A stretch of 64,000 bases of DNA from contig NZ_FZNS01000004.1 in NCBI RefSeq assembly GCF_900188255.1, forward strand, positions 1 through 64,000, in the 5' to 3' direction. The DNA comes from Hymenobacter mucosus (GTDB lineage: Bacteria; Bacteroidota; Bacteroidia; Cytophagales; Hymenobacteraceae). The notes under the pieces were generated by a model that was not told where the DNA came from, searched no databases, and saw nothing but the letters and a program-made list of their open reading frames with translations. The position numbers and the translations under genes were made by a program. This document shows positions 8,664 to 17,846 of this stretch, piece after piece; positions within the stretch are counted from its first letter, which is position 1, and the number at the start of each line of letters is the position of its first letter.

Positions 8664-8696
8664 AAAGGCCCTTCAGAGAAATCTGAAGGGCCTTTT
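8664..8696 (+). terminator. Terminator after tRNA-Asp copy 1
   Basis: AAAGGCCCTTCAG / CTGAAGGGCCTTTT stem, starting two bases after the tRNA. Confidence 0.8.
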
Positions 8697-8905
8697 GCTT
8701 TTACCCTCTTTCCTACGGCCCCACCTAATGCTTGCCTAGCTCAGCTAAAACTTAGGAGCCAGCATAGCTCTGAAGGGGGCGCTAGGCAGCTTCAAAAGAG
8801 AGGGCCAGAAAAAAATTTCAAGTTTTTTTCTGGTGCTATCCCGTTTAGTGACAGAACAATACCATTCTCAAAACCCCTCCTATTATCCATAAAGCCTGAT
8901 TTCTG
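8697..8905. other. Intergenic stretch between the two tRNA-Asp genes
   Basis: No gene seen. Contains a short inverted repeat CCAGAAAAAAA / TTTTTTTCTGG at 8805-8833. A related T-rich block (ATTTTTCAAATTTTTTTCTG at 8431-8450) lies at a similar distance before the first tRNA, so the two upstream regions may derive from one duplication. Confidence 0.5.
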
Positions 8906-8937
8906 TTTGTACGATCAAAAACAGCCTTCTATATTTG
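8906..8937 (+). promoter_or_regulatory. Promoter of second tRNA-Asp
   Basis: TTTG at 8906-8909 and TATATTTG at 8930-8937, again with a 20-bp spacer, followed by GCATCA as in copy 1. Confidence 0.7.
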
Positions 8938-8982
8938 CATCATCAAAACGGAAGGGTATTCGGCCCGAGTAGTTCGATAAAC

Positions 8983-9056
8983 GGTTCGGTAGTTCAGTTG
9001 GTTAGAATGCCGCCCTGTCACGGCGGAGGTCGCGGGTTCGAGTCCCGTCCGGACCG
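8983..9056 (+). tRNA. tRNA-Asp (GTC), copy 2
   Basis: Base-for-base identical to the 8589 copy over all 74 nt, anticodon GTC, CCA not encoded. It has its own promoter and terminator, so the two are separate transcription units. Confidence 0.97.
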
Positions 9057-9057
9057 C

Positions 9058-9093
9058 AAAAAGCCCCAGCTTCTTTTGAAGTTGGGGCTTTTT
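9058..9093 (+). terminator. Terminator after tRNA-Asp copy 2
   Basis: AAAAAGCCCCAGCTTC / GAAGTTGGGGCTTTTTC stem with T tract. Confidence 0.8.
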
Positions 9094-9109
9094 CATGTCC
9101 TACTCTTGC

Positions 9110-10060
9110 CTAAAGCGCTGCTGCTAAGCGATGCGCTAAGTCTTCTATATTGGTGCGGCGCGCCAGGGGCTTCAGCCAATCGGTTGGAATGGCGGCTTCA
9201 CCGTAGTATAGGCCGGCCAGACCACCGGTTACGGCGCCCGTGGTATCCGTGTCATCTCCTAGGTTAACGGCTGCTAACACAGTTTCTGGAAAGGATTCGA
9301 AACGCAGTAGGCACCAGAGAGCAGCTTCCAGGGTGTGGAGTACGTAGCCGCCGCTATTGATGAGTTGCGCGGGAAGATCGGCTAGAGCACCACTGAGTAC
9401 GGACTTAAAATGGGCGACTTCGTGAGCCGGAACATGTAGTTGCGATAAGTGTGCGGGCACCTCTTGGCACAGCTGCGCATAGGCCGCCGCGGGCGTTAAC
9501 CCCGCACGGAGGTAAGTCGCCATTTCCAAGTACAGAAAGCACGCCACCGCCGAGCGGATATGCCCGTGCGTGATGGCCGACACATCGGCAATTTGCTGAA
9601 ACCGGATTTCTAGCGGGGCTTCTGGTTGATAAAATGCGAGGGGTAGAATCCGCATCAGGGAGCCGTTGCCGTTACTGTACTCATCGGTACCCCCGGCCAG
9701 GATGAGATTATCATCTGATTTCAAGCACTGAATAGCCTCCCGCGTGGTGATGCCAATGTCGAATACGGTGCCGTGAGGAGTCCAGAAGTTTTGGTAGTAC
9801 CACCGACAGCAGTTCTCGGCCACTTTTCTCACGGAGAAACCAGCGGCAATAGCTTCCGCTAAGCAAAAGGTCAGGGAGGCATCATCAGACCAAGTGCCGG
9901 CAGGCTGCTGGTGAGTGCCATAAGCGCGCATGTGCACTACGGGGTCGAGGCGGCGGGCGGCCCGGCTCTGAAACTCTACTGGGACGCCCAAGGCATCACC
10001 TACTGCCAAACCCAGCAGGGCGGCCCGCACCTGGGCTTCTACACTAGATACCGTCGTCAT
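9110..10060 (-). CDS. ADP-ribosylglycohydrolase family protein
   Basis: 316 residues. Members remove ADP-ribose from proteins or other acceptors using two magnesium ions. Metal-binding blocks are seen: GLAVGDALGVPVEF near residue 17, WSDDASLTFCLAEA near 57 and GDDTDTTGAVTGGLAG near 268. The length fits the ARH/DraG class. Its start codon overlaps the stop of the HAD phosphatase gene (ATGA at 10057-10060), so the two are translationally coupled. Target unknown; there is no obvious ADP-ribosyltransferase in the window. Confidence 0.9.
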   Translation of the reverse strand: MTTVSSVEAQVRAALLGLAVGDALGVPVEFQSRAARRLDPVVHMRAYGTHQQPAGTWSDDASLTFCLAEAIAAGFSVRKVAENCCRWYYQNFWTPHGTVFDIGITTREAIQCLKSDDNLILAGGTDEYSNGNGSLMRILPLAFYQPEAPLEIRFQQIADVSAITHGHIRSAVACFLYLEMATYLRAGLTPAAAYAQLCQEVPAHLSQLHVPAHEVAHFKSVLSGALADLPAQLINSGGYVLHTLEAALWCLLRFESFPETVLAAVNLGDDTDTTGAVTGGLAGLYYGEAAIPTDWLKPLARRTNIEDLAHRLAAAL

Positions 10061-10749
10061 GCGTTGTGGGCCGCAGAATCGGCAATTAGTGGGAGTAATT
10101 CGGAGAGAGAATTGATGCGGTAGGTAGGATGCAGCGCAGCACAGTCGGCCGCTACACCAAAGCCGAAACTAGCCCAGCAGGAAGCAATGCCGCAGTTCTG
10201 CGCAAAGCGCAGGTCGGTAGTCGTGTCCCCAATCATCAGTACTTCGGAAAGATCAACTGATGGGAAGCGCGGCTGAACGCGCTGGGTGAATAGGGCCGGG
10301 TCGGGCTTGAGGGGCAGCACTGGCTGGGCCGTGGGGTCGTCGCCGAGCACGAGGCTGGCATAGCTGTCTAAGCCCAGGCGGCGCAGTGAATTCTCGAGGA
10401 TAGCCAGGCTTTTGTTGCTGAGGATAACCACCGTGTGCCCCTGGTCCACGGCGGCCGCCAGGGTTTCGGTAGCACCAGGGAAAGGCGTTACTAGCGCTTC
10501 TGCCTCTGCAGTGTAGAGGGCGCGGTAGGTAGTGAGCCACTCCGGAGGTAGCGGCGCGGTGCTGGGCAAGTGCAACTCTCGTAGCGTGTCGGCCAGGGGG
10601 AGGCCCCGTTGCACGAGGCCTTCGAGTATTGGAGCCAGTGGCTCGGGGTGGTTTAGCTCTTGGAAGGTGCGGCGCAGGGCGTGCGTGATGGCGCTACGGG
10701 TGTCGCACAAGGTACCATCGTAATCAAACAGTAATAAGGAGAACGGCAT
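10057..10749 (-). CDS. HAD family hydrolase (phosphoglycolate phosphatase-like)
   Basis: 230 residues starting at MPFSLLLFDYDGTL; the 58-residue upstream extension is not family-like. HAD motif I DYDGT at residues 9-13 (Asp9 nucleophile), motif II VILSNKS near 115, motif III Lys around LKPDP near 158 and motif IV MIGDTTTD near 183. A helical cap lies between motifs I and II, as in Gph/PpaX enzymes. Likely dephosphorylates a small metabolite; the substrate is not determined. Cotranscribed with the ADP-ribosylglycohydrolase downstream. Confidence 0.88.
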   Translation of the reverse strand: MPFSLLLFDYDGTLCDTRSAITHALRRTFQELNHPEPLAPILEGLVQRGLPLADTLRELHLPSTAPLPPEWLTTYRALYTAEAEALVTPFPGATETLAAAVDQGHTVVILSNKSLAILENSLRRLGLDSYASLVLGDDPTAQPVLPLKPDPALFTQRVQPRFPSVDLSEVLMIGDTTTDLRFAQNCGIASCWASFGFGVAADCAALHPTYRINSLSELLPLIADSAAHNA

Positions 10750-10772
10750 ACAAACGAAATACGGATGAGAAG

Positions 10773-10780
10773 CAAAACTA
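10773..10780 (-). promoter_or_regulatory. -7 box of HAD/ADP-ribosylglycohydrolase operon (TAGTTTTG, minus strand)
   Basis: TAnnTTTG match 24 bp upstream of the HAD start codon. Confidence 0.4.
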
Positions 10781-10893
10781 CGCAGCGCACTGGCAGCGCA
10801 AGGGTACTTGGCTGACTTCCCCCTGAAAATCAGCAGCAGAATCCCCGTATTTATAGAAAGAGAGCAGCCTAACTCAGTCCCTATCCTATGAAT

Positions 10894-10953
10894 AGCTATT
10901 CCTCTACCTATTCTGCTAAGCAACGACGAAGCAAAATAGGTAGAGGAATAGCT
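10894..10953 (-). terminator. Long hairpin downstream of the alpha-2-macroglobulin gene
   Basis: Perfect 19-bp arms 10894-10912 and 10935-10953 (AGCTATTCCTCTACCTATT and its complement) with a 22-nt loop that can itself pair TGCT/AGCA. It lies 58 bp past the stop of the macroglobulin gene. No clear T tract, so termination is inferred. Confidence 0.5.
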
Positions 10954-11011
10954 GTCTCTGGGAATAAGTGACTCTGGCAGACGTAGGAGTAACTTTTATT
11001 AAGGTGTTGCT

Positions 11012-14000
11012 TTACTTCACTACAGCCTGCTTACTAACGGAGCGGCCAAACTTAGTGGGGAAGTACATCATCTCCGCCTTGGCGGGGTTGATGGTGTAGC
11101 GTCCCCGGTAGCGGGGCTGCAGGGCCACCCGGAAGGTGTGGCGGCCGGCAGGTAGTACATCCATAAAGATGCCCACCTGGTGGCGCAGGTATTCGCGGTG
11201 CACCTCGAAGTAGTTCCCGCGCTCCTTCTCGCCGTAGGAGCAGCCAGCCGGGATGGGCACTTCCAGCAGCACGTAGCGAGCCTCGGCCGGAACATCCACC
11301 GTCACAACCACTTCAGTGGGTTGCCCGGCTTTAAGTTGCACGCGGCTTCCCTCCTGCCCAGCTACGGTGGTGCGCACCCGGAAAGGTGTGGCTTTGGCCT
11401 CGGGAGTAGGGTTCCAGTACGACTGGTAGGCAGTGGCATATATCGGCAGCCCCCCTTCTTTGCGCAAGGTAAGGGCACCAGCCGCGGCAGGCACCGTGGC
11501 AGTGAAGGGAAACGTGGTGACTTCCTGCGCTAGGCTGCCCCGGAACTGGGCATGGGCCATGAGTCCTCCGCTGCCTGGCACCAACAGCTCCGGCAGGATG
11601 GTTTCCAGAATCTGCGCGGCTTCATAGGTGCTGCTCCAGTGCCCCGCCGTGGTACGCTGGTTGAGCAACCAGGTGCGAATGCGCGTTAGCTCGGCCTGCT
11701 GTTTTCCTTGGGTGCGCAGCAGCTTGTAGGCCAGCAACGTAGCTCCTAGGCGGTCTGGCAGCAGGTAGCGGTAGTAAGTGCCCGGGCGCAAGGTATCGGC
11801 GTAAAACACACCTCCCAGCTCAGTGCGCACGCGGTAGCGGCGCAGCGTATCCAGCTGATACGGCATGCCTACTTGCTGGCGGAGGCTGGCCAAAGCCAAA
11901 TAGCGGTCAAGCGGTTGGCGCCCTGTTTGCTCCCGCTCCAAACGTCGTACGTAGGTCGGGAAATCGGGGGTGGCACCCAGGCGGTGTAATACCTGCAGCA
12001 GACGAATGCGGTCATCATCGGAGCGAAAATACAAGGCGTCGAGGCCCTGGCCCGCGGGCGTGAGTGATAAGGAAGTTCGGGTATGCGCATCGGCGAAGGC
12101 ATAATCTAACTGCTGCAAGAGAGGCTTAATGAGCTGCGGCTGATTTAAAGCTACTTTGTAGCCTTGCTGCTGGGCTTGCAACAGGGCTTCGAGTACGTGC
12201 AGCGTGGCCCAGGGGCTTCCCGGTGAGGTAGGCCACGTACCCCAGATTCCTTCGGGCTGGTGTCGGCCTTCCAGCAAGCGCCGCACCAGGCGGTTAACGT
12301 CACGGGTGCCAGTGAAAGGCTGGTGCTGCAAGTCGCGCACGCGCTGCTCCAACAGCAGGGTCTTGAGTTTGGAGGCAGCCTGCTCATTGCACAGGTAAGC
12401 GTAGCGCTGCACGTGGCGAATTTCCTCTAGCAGAGCGGGCAACGGGTCGCTTTCCAGGCGTATGGTTACGGGTCCCAGCTCCGGGCGGGCGGGCCAGGTC
12501 ACGGTGGTATCCGTAGCCGTGAGTACGGCAAAGGTTCCTACCTGCTCCAGACTGCCAGCCGGCAACACCGGAATGGTCCGCAGCTCCCCATCCTGGTAGC
12601 CGTTGGGCTGGCGCAACCGGAAGCTCACCTGCACCGAGTCGGTGTCAGTGCTACCCGGAGCCGTCAGCGTGAGCGTATCAAGCACGGCGGTAGCTACGCG
12701 GTGAGCTTGGGTGCGCTCGGGCCCCTCACCTACCCGAAAGGAGGTAGTAACCTGCGCGGTATCGGGCAAGTAGTTAAGCGTTTTGCCAACCACCTGCGCC
12801 TGGTCGCCCCGAACAAGGAAGCGTGGGGTAGCCAACTCTCCTAGCAAAGCCTTGAACGAACGAAGCAGGGCACTGGTGCTGCCCAAACGGCCATGGTCGT
12901 CGGAAGCTAGCACGAAGGTATCCCAGCCGGTAATATCATCGGGCACGGTAACGGTGGTACGGGCCTGCCCCTGCTCGTCGGTGACCAAGGTTGGACGCCA
13001 CCAGCCCGTATCGGAGAAGCGGCGGCGCAGAGATAGGCGCGGGTCGCGCTCAGCCACGGGCAAGCCGTCGGGTCCCAGAACGTCGGCGGCGGGGTGCAGG
13101 CCACCGGGCGTCCGCCCCGCAATGCCTTTTTTGGTGGTGATGATAACAACCCCGTTGACGGCCCGAGACCCAAACGTAGCAGCGGCTTGCTCCCCTTTCA
13201 GCACCTTTATATCCGCAATATTCTCGGGGCTGATGTCGGCTATCTGGCCCGCGTAGGGTAGGCCATCCACGAGAAGCAACGGTTGAAGGCTACCTACGAC
13301 GGTGCTGCTTCCGCGAATTAGCACGGAGCCCCCTGCTGCGCCCGTAGCTCCGTTGATTTGCACCCCAGCAACTTTACCCTGCAAAGCGGTAGCTGCTAAG
13401 GTGGCAACGGAGCCCGTAACAGCGGCCCGCTGGCGTTGGATGCCGTAGCCGGTTACTACTACCTCACTTAGTTGCTTTGTATCGGCCGCGAGGCTCACCT
13501 CCAAGTCACGCCCATCGGCGGGCTGCTCTACCATCTGATACCCAACGGAAGAAAACAGCAGCTTGCCCCCGGTAGGTGGCACCGATAAGGTAAAGCTGCC
13601 ATCAACACTTGTGGCAACCCCAATGGTAGTACCCTTCAACAGAACCGTTACGCCAGGTAGCCCCTCCCCGCTGGCCCGGTCTAGTACCCGACCGCGCACG
13701 GTCAGCCAGCCGGGTTGAGGACTAGCGGGGACCACTACCTGAATCTCGCGGCGTTCCTCCCGCATTTGCTTGGAGGCAGCCGGGAGCTTGGGTAAACGCT
13801 CCTGCACCAAGCGCACAAAGCGCCGCCGTAGCGTCTTAGCCCCGGCCACTGCTGGCAGCACATCCGTGCGCTGCAGTTGCACATAGGTAGCACCGTTTGG
13901 CTGAATCATTACTTCCGTAGCGGGAGCTAGCACAGAGCTATCGGCCAGCAGCAGCGCCAGGCGGTAACGGCCCGTAGGCAGGGCGTGAATGGTCTGGGGC

Positions 14001-17000
14001 AGATAGCGCTCCAGGCGCACAAACTTAGGGTCGGTGGGCCGGGTAAGCAGGGTGTAATACGCGGTGGGCAGGTTCTCCCGCGGGTTCGGGGTAGGCTTCG
14101 GCAGACGCACTATCAAGCGGCCCAGGCCCGCGGGCGTATGCCTAGGGGTAGTAAGAAGGGGCTCCGGGCTGGGCGCGCGATAGTAGTTAGTAGCGGGGCG
14201 CGGCTGCATATCCGCCTCGGTATAAGCAAAGTCGGCCAGGGAGAACTGCGTGAAGTCGAGGGCTTGACCAAGCCCACCGAATTCGTTGCCCTGCAGGCAG
14301 CGCAATTTCAGCAGTCCTGGTTCTAGCGTGTAGCGGTAGCGGGGCTCCAGCAGGAAGCGGCGGCGCAGACCGTCCGTTCGTCGTAGCAACACGGAATCGG
14401 GCCGGAAAGGGCCACCTATGTGGTAGGGGCGCCGCTCAGTGTAGCTGTGGTAGTAGAAGTTGGACGACGAGCCAATACCAGCCCCCTGCCGGCTTACAGT
14501 GGGTCGCCCAGCGCCCAGGGGTTGCAAGCGGTTACCCTGGCGGAGCAGCACCCGCTCATCCTCCTCTTCTTTATCCACGAGTAGCAGGAAGCGCTCCAAA
14601 TTATGCTGCTCCTCAACGCTAAGATTGCCGCGCTTTTCTACAGTCAACTCATGGCAGGGACGGTTGGGGTCGATGCTGAGGGTAAGCTTCTGCAAGTGCC
14701 GCAGGTACACATTGTGCAGGGTTACCAAGCGGTTGGGGGTGCGAATGGCCACTTGGTGAAAGCCACTATCAGCTACCAACGCGAAGGGTTCTTCCCGGTT
14801 CACGGCCGCCACAAATACGGGCACCCCATCCACGTACACCGCCACCGTGGGCTGCACCCGCCCCGAATCGACTACGAAGGGCGAGAACTGAGTGATACCC
14901 CCCGGGGCAGGCTGGTACTCATAGAAGGCACCATAATCGGGGTACAAGAACTGGTAGAAACGCAGGGAGTCGAGCCCGAGCCGCCGTCGCCAGCCACCCC
15001 AGTCCAATTTTTGTCGGGCGGCTGCCGCGGGGTCGTTGCCGAAGGCGGCACCCAGCTGAAACCGGCGCCGCGACAGACGGCCCGTCACCGGCGGCTCGAA
15101 GTTGGGGAGCTCCGGGGTGGATGGCTTCTCAAACTTACTGGTGTAGGCATAGGCCGTGAGGTCGGTGCGGGGCACGGGCTGGCCACGGCCGTCGCGCACG
15201 GTATAGCGCAGCTCTACTTGCTGGCCGGGGTACACTACCTCGGGCTGCTCGGCTTCCACTACCAGGCGGTGCTGAGGAAGCGGCACATTGTACTCCGCCG
15301 CCTGCAGCTCGCCCGCCCAGAAGTAATGCACCGACACGTACCAGGGCTCGGCTCCCGGCGCGGCGCGGCGCTGCTGCAGGGTACTCCCAAACCCCCGATC
15401 CACTAATTCGTTGCCCCGGTACAGGTAGTACCAGAACGCGAGGCGGCGCGGGTTTTCCATGGCCAGCACCACAGAGTCGGGGGTGCGGTCGGAGCGCAGA
15501 AGCAGCCCGGCATCGTCTTCATCCAAGTCTAGCGTAGCTTCCCGGCCCTGCGCATCGCGGAGGCGGTAGCCAGTGGCACGGGCATCCACAGGAAAGGCAA
15601 TGGGCAGCTGCACAGCCCCCCGCACCGGAGGCGCTGCCTCGGTAGCCTGCAAGCCTAGTACGTCCAGCGTGGCCGCGTGGGGTTCAGCTTGGTCGCCTAC
15701 GAGGTAGCGGGCCACCACGGAGTCTTGCCGCAGCTCCAGGGTAAGGCGGCCGGCGTCTAGGGTGTAGGGTACCGCTAGGGTTTGCTCGCGCCGCTCGTTG
15801 TCGCCGTTGAGAAAGGCAGCCCGCACCTGGTAGGTAAGGTCGGCGGCGGGAAGCACGGTAGCGGGAAGATTGAGGCGGGTTTCCCCAGTAGCATCAAGCG
15901 GCAAAGCTTTGGTCCAGAGTGTATCGGGCACAAATACCTGCCGCCCCGCGAAATACCCCACCGTGCCCTGGGGCGTTACGCTTAGGCGCACCCGGGCATC
16001 CAGCAAGTTGAGGTCATTGGCGTCTTGCCCCCGCAGAAAAAGAGCTTGCGGCGTGCCACGGCGGTGGGGCGTGGCGGCGGCACGCAGGGTGTAGCGCGTG
16101 TTCTTGAGTTCGTAATCTTCGTAGCGGAAGCTGGTGCTGAGGATTCCCTCCTCGTTGGCGTCTTCATGCTGGGGGGCAACCAAGCGAAGTACCACTGTTT
16201 GATCGAGGCGCAGGCCTAGCGTATCGCCCAGGGGCAACTGATACTCATAGGTGCCCGGGCGCACCGGCAGCAGATGAGCCAAGGGCTTCGTCCGGCCGGT
16301 GCCATCCAGCCACAGGCTCAAGGGCTTGCGGTAGGGTTGCCCATCGGGGCGGTGCAGCACACGAGCCTTTAGGCGCAGGGTGTCGCCGGGGCGGTAGCGG
16401 GGTTGGCTAAGCACGAGGTAGCCCGTCCACTGGTGGACGGCCGCGGCCCGCTTCTCTTCGCGCCTGGCTTGGCGAGCCCCGCGAACATCGGCACTAAAAG
16501 GGGAGCGAAGCAGCCCTACTAGGCCCGTGTTGGTGTAGGACGCGTGGCGAAGCTGACCAACCAGACTACGCACGGCGCGCGTGAAATACCCCAACGGAAA
16601 TCCATACAGCACCCGGCTGAGCACACGCTGCACCGTCCAGGGGTAACTGTACCGGTGGGCCTGCGGGAACTGCTGCTCCAGAGCGTAGTACGTGGTGCTT
16701 CCCCCCTGCTCCACGGCCAGAAGACCGGCCCGCCCAGCCTTGCCCGCCAGCCGGTAGGTATGCGTGGCAGCGTCGTAGGGCACTACTTGAGGGCGCTGAC
16801 CACGACCCAGCCACACCCGCGCGTCGGGTAGCAGACGGCCCAGGGAATCGCGCACTACCAGCGTGAGGTCCACTTGGTTGTCGAGCACGGTAAGTTGGCG
16901 GTTTGAGACGGTACGCAGCCAGTATACCAGCTCGGGGCCTTCTGTATGCGCAACCAGGTAGTAGCCGCGCGACAAGGGCCGGCGCAGCGCCAGTTGCATG

Positions 17001-17230
17001 CTATCGGTAGGAAAAGAGTCGACGGGCTGCGCAAAAAACGCGGGCTGCACGGCACGCAGGTTGTTCTCGTACAGATGGCGCGTTTGGTCGGCCGTGAGGC
17101 GAAATACCTTGGTAAGGTAGCTACGCGAGCGGGCACCGGCCAGGCGTTGCTGGGCGGAAGCCACCCCGGGCAACAGCAGCAGCAGGCACAGCCGAACTAG
17201 CAGGAATTGAAGACGGTAGGTGTGGAACAT
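11012..17230 (-). CDS. Alpha-2-macroglobulin family protein with embedded CarboxypepD-reg and TonB-plug domains
   Basis: 2072 residues with a signal peptide (1-26). The N-terminal half has macroglobulin domains, with an MG2-type GYLVLSQPRYRPGDTLRL segment near residue 265. Residues about 1172-1258 form a CarboxypepD-regulatory-like beta-sandwich (GRVLD-SGEGLPGVTV, GYQ). These are followed by a SusC/RagA-type TonB plug at about 1254-1368 (EVVVTGYG, GGSVLIRG, LLLVDGLPY, NGVVIITTKKG). The A2M domain resumes near 1400 (FSDTGWWRPTLVTD). The thioester motif is intact as YLCNEQ, Cys1614-x-Glu-Gln1617. A receptor beta-barrel is absent. Known role of the family: trapping hostile proteases in the periplasm. 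The function of the plug insert is unknown. Transcribed alone. Confidence 0.9.
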   Translation of the reverse strand: MFHTYRLQFLLVRLCLLLLLPGVASAQQRLAGARSRSYLTKVFRLTADQTRHLYENNLRAVQPAFFAQPVDSFPTDSMQLALRRPLSRGYYLVAHTEGPELVYWLRTVSNRQLTVLDNQVDLTLVVRDSLGRLLPDARVWLGRGQRPQVVPYDAATHTYRLAGKAGRAGLLAVEQGGSTTYYALEQQFPQAHRYSYPWTVQRVLSRVLYGFPLGYFTRAVRSLVGQLRHASYTNTGLVGLLRSPFSADVRGARQARREEKRAAAVHQWTGYLVLSQPRYRPGDTLRLKARVLHRPDGQPYRKPLSLWLDGTGRTKPLAHLLPVRPGTYEYQLPLGDTLGLRLDQTVVLRLVAPQHEDANEEGILSTSFRYEDYELKNTRYTLRAAATPHRRGTPQALFLRGQDANDLNLLDARVRLSVTPQGTVGYFAGRQVFVPDTLWTKALPLDATGETRLNLPATVLPAADLTYQVRAAFLNGDNERREQTLAVPYTLDAGRLTLELRQDSVVARYLVGDQAEPHAATLDVLGLQATEAAPPVRGAVQLPIAFPVDARATGYRLRDAQGREATLDLDEDDAGLLLRSDRTPDSVVLAMENPRRLAFWYYLYRGNELVDRGFGSTLQQRRAAPGAEPWYVSVHYFWAGELQAAEYNVPLPQHRLVVEAEQPEVVYPGQQVELRYTVRDGRGQPVPRTDLTAYAYTSKFEKPSTPELPNFEPPVTGRLSRRRFQLGAAFGNDPAAAARQKLDWGGWRRRLGLDSLRFYQFLYPDYGAFYEYQPAPGGITQFSPFVVDSGRVQPTVAVYVDGVPVFVAAVNREEPFALVADSGFHQVAIRTPNRLVTLHNVYLRHLQKLTLSIDPNRPCHELTVEKRGNLSVEEQHNLERFLLLVDKEEEDERVLLRQGNRLQPLGAGRPTVSRQGAGIGSSSNFYYHSYTERRPYHIGGPFRPDSVLLRRTDGLRRRFLLEPRYRYTLEPGLLKLRCLQGNEFGGLGQALDFTQFSLADFAYTEADMQPRPATNYYRAPSPEPLLTTPRHTPAGLGRLIVRLPKPTPNPRENLPTAYYTLLTRPTDPKFVRLERYLPQTIHALPTGRYRLALLLADSSVLAPATEVMIQPNGATYVQLQRTDVLPAVAGAKTLRRRFVRLVQERLPKLPAASKQMREERREIQVVVPASPQPGWLTVRGRVLDRASGEGLPGVTVLLKGTTIGVATSVDGSFTLSVPPTGGKLLFSSVGYQMVEQPADGRDLEVSLAADTKQLSEVVVTGYGIQRQRAAVTGSVATLAATALQGKVAGVQINGATGAAGGSVLIRGSSTVVGSLQPLLLVDGLPYAGQIADISPENIADIKVLKGEQAAATFGSRAVNGVVIITTKKGIAGRTPGGLHPAADVLGPDGLPVAERDPRLSLRRRFSDTGWWRPTLVTDEQGQARTTVTVPDDITGWDTFVLASDDHGRLGSTSALLRSFKALLGELATPRFLVRGDQAQVVGKTLNYLPDTAQVTTSFRVGEGPERTQAHRVATAVLDTLTLTAPGSTDTDSVQVSFRLRQPNGYQDGELRTIPVLPAGSLEQVGTFAVLTATDTTVTWPARPELGPVTIRLESDPLPALLEEIRHVQRYAYLCNEQAASKLKTLLLEQRVRDLQHQPFTGTRDVNRLVRRLLEGRHQPEGIWGTWPTSPGSPWATLHVLEALLQAQQQGYKVALNQPQLIKPLLQQLDYAFADAHTRTSLSLTPAGQGLDALYFRSDDDRIRLLQVLHRLGATPDFPTYVRRLEREQTGRQPLDRYLALASLRQQVGMPYQLDTLRRYRVRTELGGVFYADTLRPGTYYRYLLPDRLGATLLAYKLLRTQGKQQAELTRIRTWLLNQRTTAGHWSSTYEAAQILETILPELLVPGSGGLMAHAQFRGSLAQEVTTFPFTATVPAAAGALTLRKEGGLPIYATAYQSYWNPTPEAKATPFRVRTTVAGQEGSRVQLKAGQPTEVVVTVDVPAEARYVLLEVPIPAGCSYGEKERGNYFEVHREYLRHQVGIFMDVLPAGRHTFRVALQPRYRGRYTINPAKAEMMYFPTKFGRSVSKQAVVK

Positions 17231-17388
17231 AGGCCAGATGAAATAGGATTTCTATTTCGTCAGATGCCCCGTAGCGGCTGATTCCACACACCAGGCCAGT
17301 TTTTTTTCTATTCGCTACCATTCTGGCCGAACATTTGCCTGCTTTTGTCATATTTTCGCCCCCCGCTGCGGTTTTACTCACTTCTTAT

Positions 17389-17673
17389 ATGGCAAGATTT
17401 TTTCTTATTTTCTGGCTCGTGCTCATGGCCTTAGTCGACGTGAGTCCGGCCCTGGGGCAGGCGGGCCCGGCGGCTCGCGCCAAGATGCGCGGTAAGGTGT
17501 ATGTGCACCGGCCCAACTACAAGACGTACAGGGGCGGGGGCCGCAAAGCCCGGCGCAAGCGCACGGTACGCTACCGGCAGCGTTGGTACCAGATCTGGCG
17601 TAAGCGGAAGAAAGCCACCACGCCGGCACCCAAACGCTCACGTAACCAAACGCTTGGCTCCGGGGGGCAATAG
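17389..17673 (+). CDS. Small, highly basic secreted protein (paralogue of the next gene)
   Basis: 94 residues starting at MARFFLIFWLVL; the longer frame is rejected because the signal peptide begins here. The signal peptide ends about residue 24 (ALGQA). The mature part is rich in Arg/Lys and shares ARAKMRGKVYVHRPNYKTYRG (residues about 29-49, shown in part) with the product of 17847: ARAKM, then K/R-V, HRP, Y-K-Y-G. The mature charge is strongly positive, suggesting binding to LPS, DNA or other polyanions. No known family recognised. Confidence 0.6.
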   Translation: MARFFLIFWLVLMALVDVSPALGQAGPAARAKMRGKVYVHRPNYKTYRGGGRKARRKRTVRYRQRWYQIWRKRKKATTPAPKRSRNQTLGSGGQ

Positions 17674-17700
17674 TCGGGTTTCGTTAAGAATTTCTTGAAT

Positions 17701-17740
17701 ACCAAAAAGCGCTTTCCTAGCTAGGAAAGCGCTTTTTGGT
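17701..17740 (+). terminator. Perfect 40-bp palindrome, probable terminator
   Basis: 20-bp arms without loop: ACCAAAAAGCGCTTTCCTAG and its exact complement. It follows the first basic-protein gene by 28 bp and separates the paralogues. Confidence 0.6.
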
Positions 17741-17846
17741 TGGGGCAAAGCTAGCCGAAGCTGAACCGTGAAACGAGTAAACCGCTACGCACTACAATTT
17801 TTTGGGTTGCAGGCAAGTTATAAGCGCACACTAGCCTTGTTGTTGT

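Noticed and set aside
14603..15406. Long + strand open frame of 267 codons inside the macroglobulin gene
   Set aside because: Lies entirely antisense to a gene with clear domains; high GC content produces such frames.
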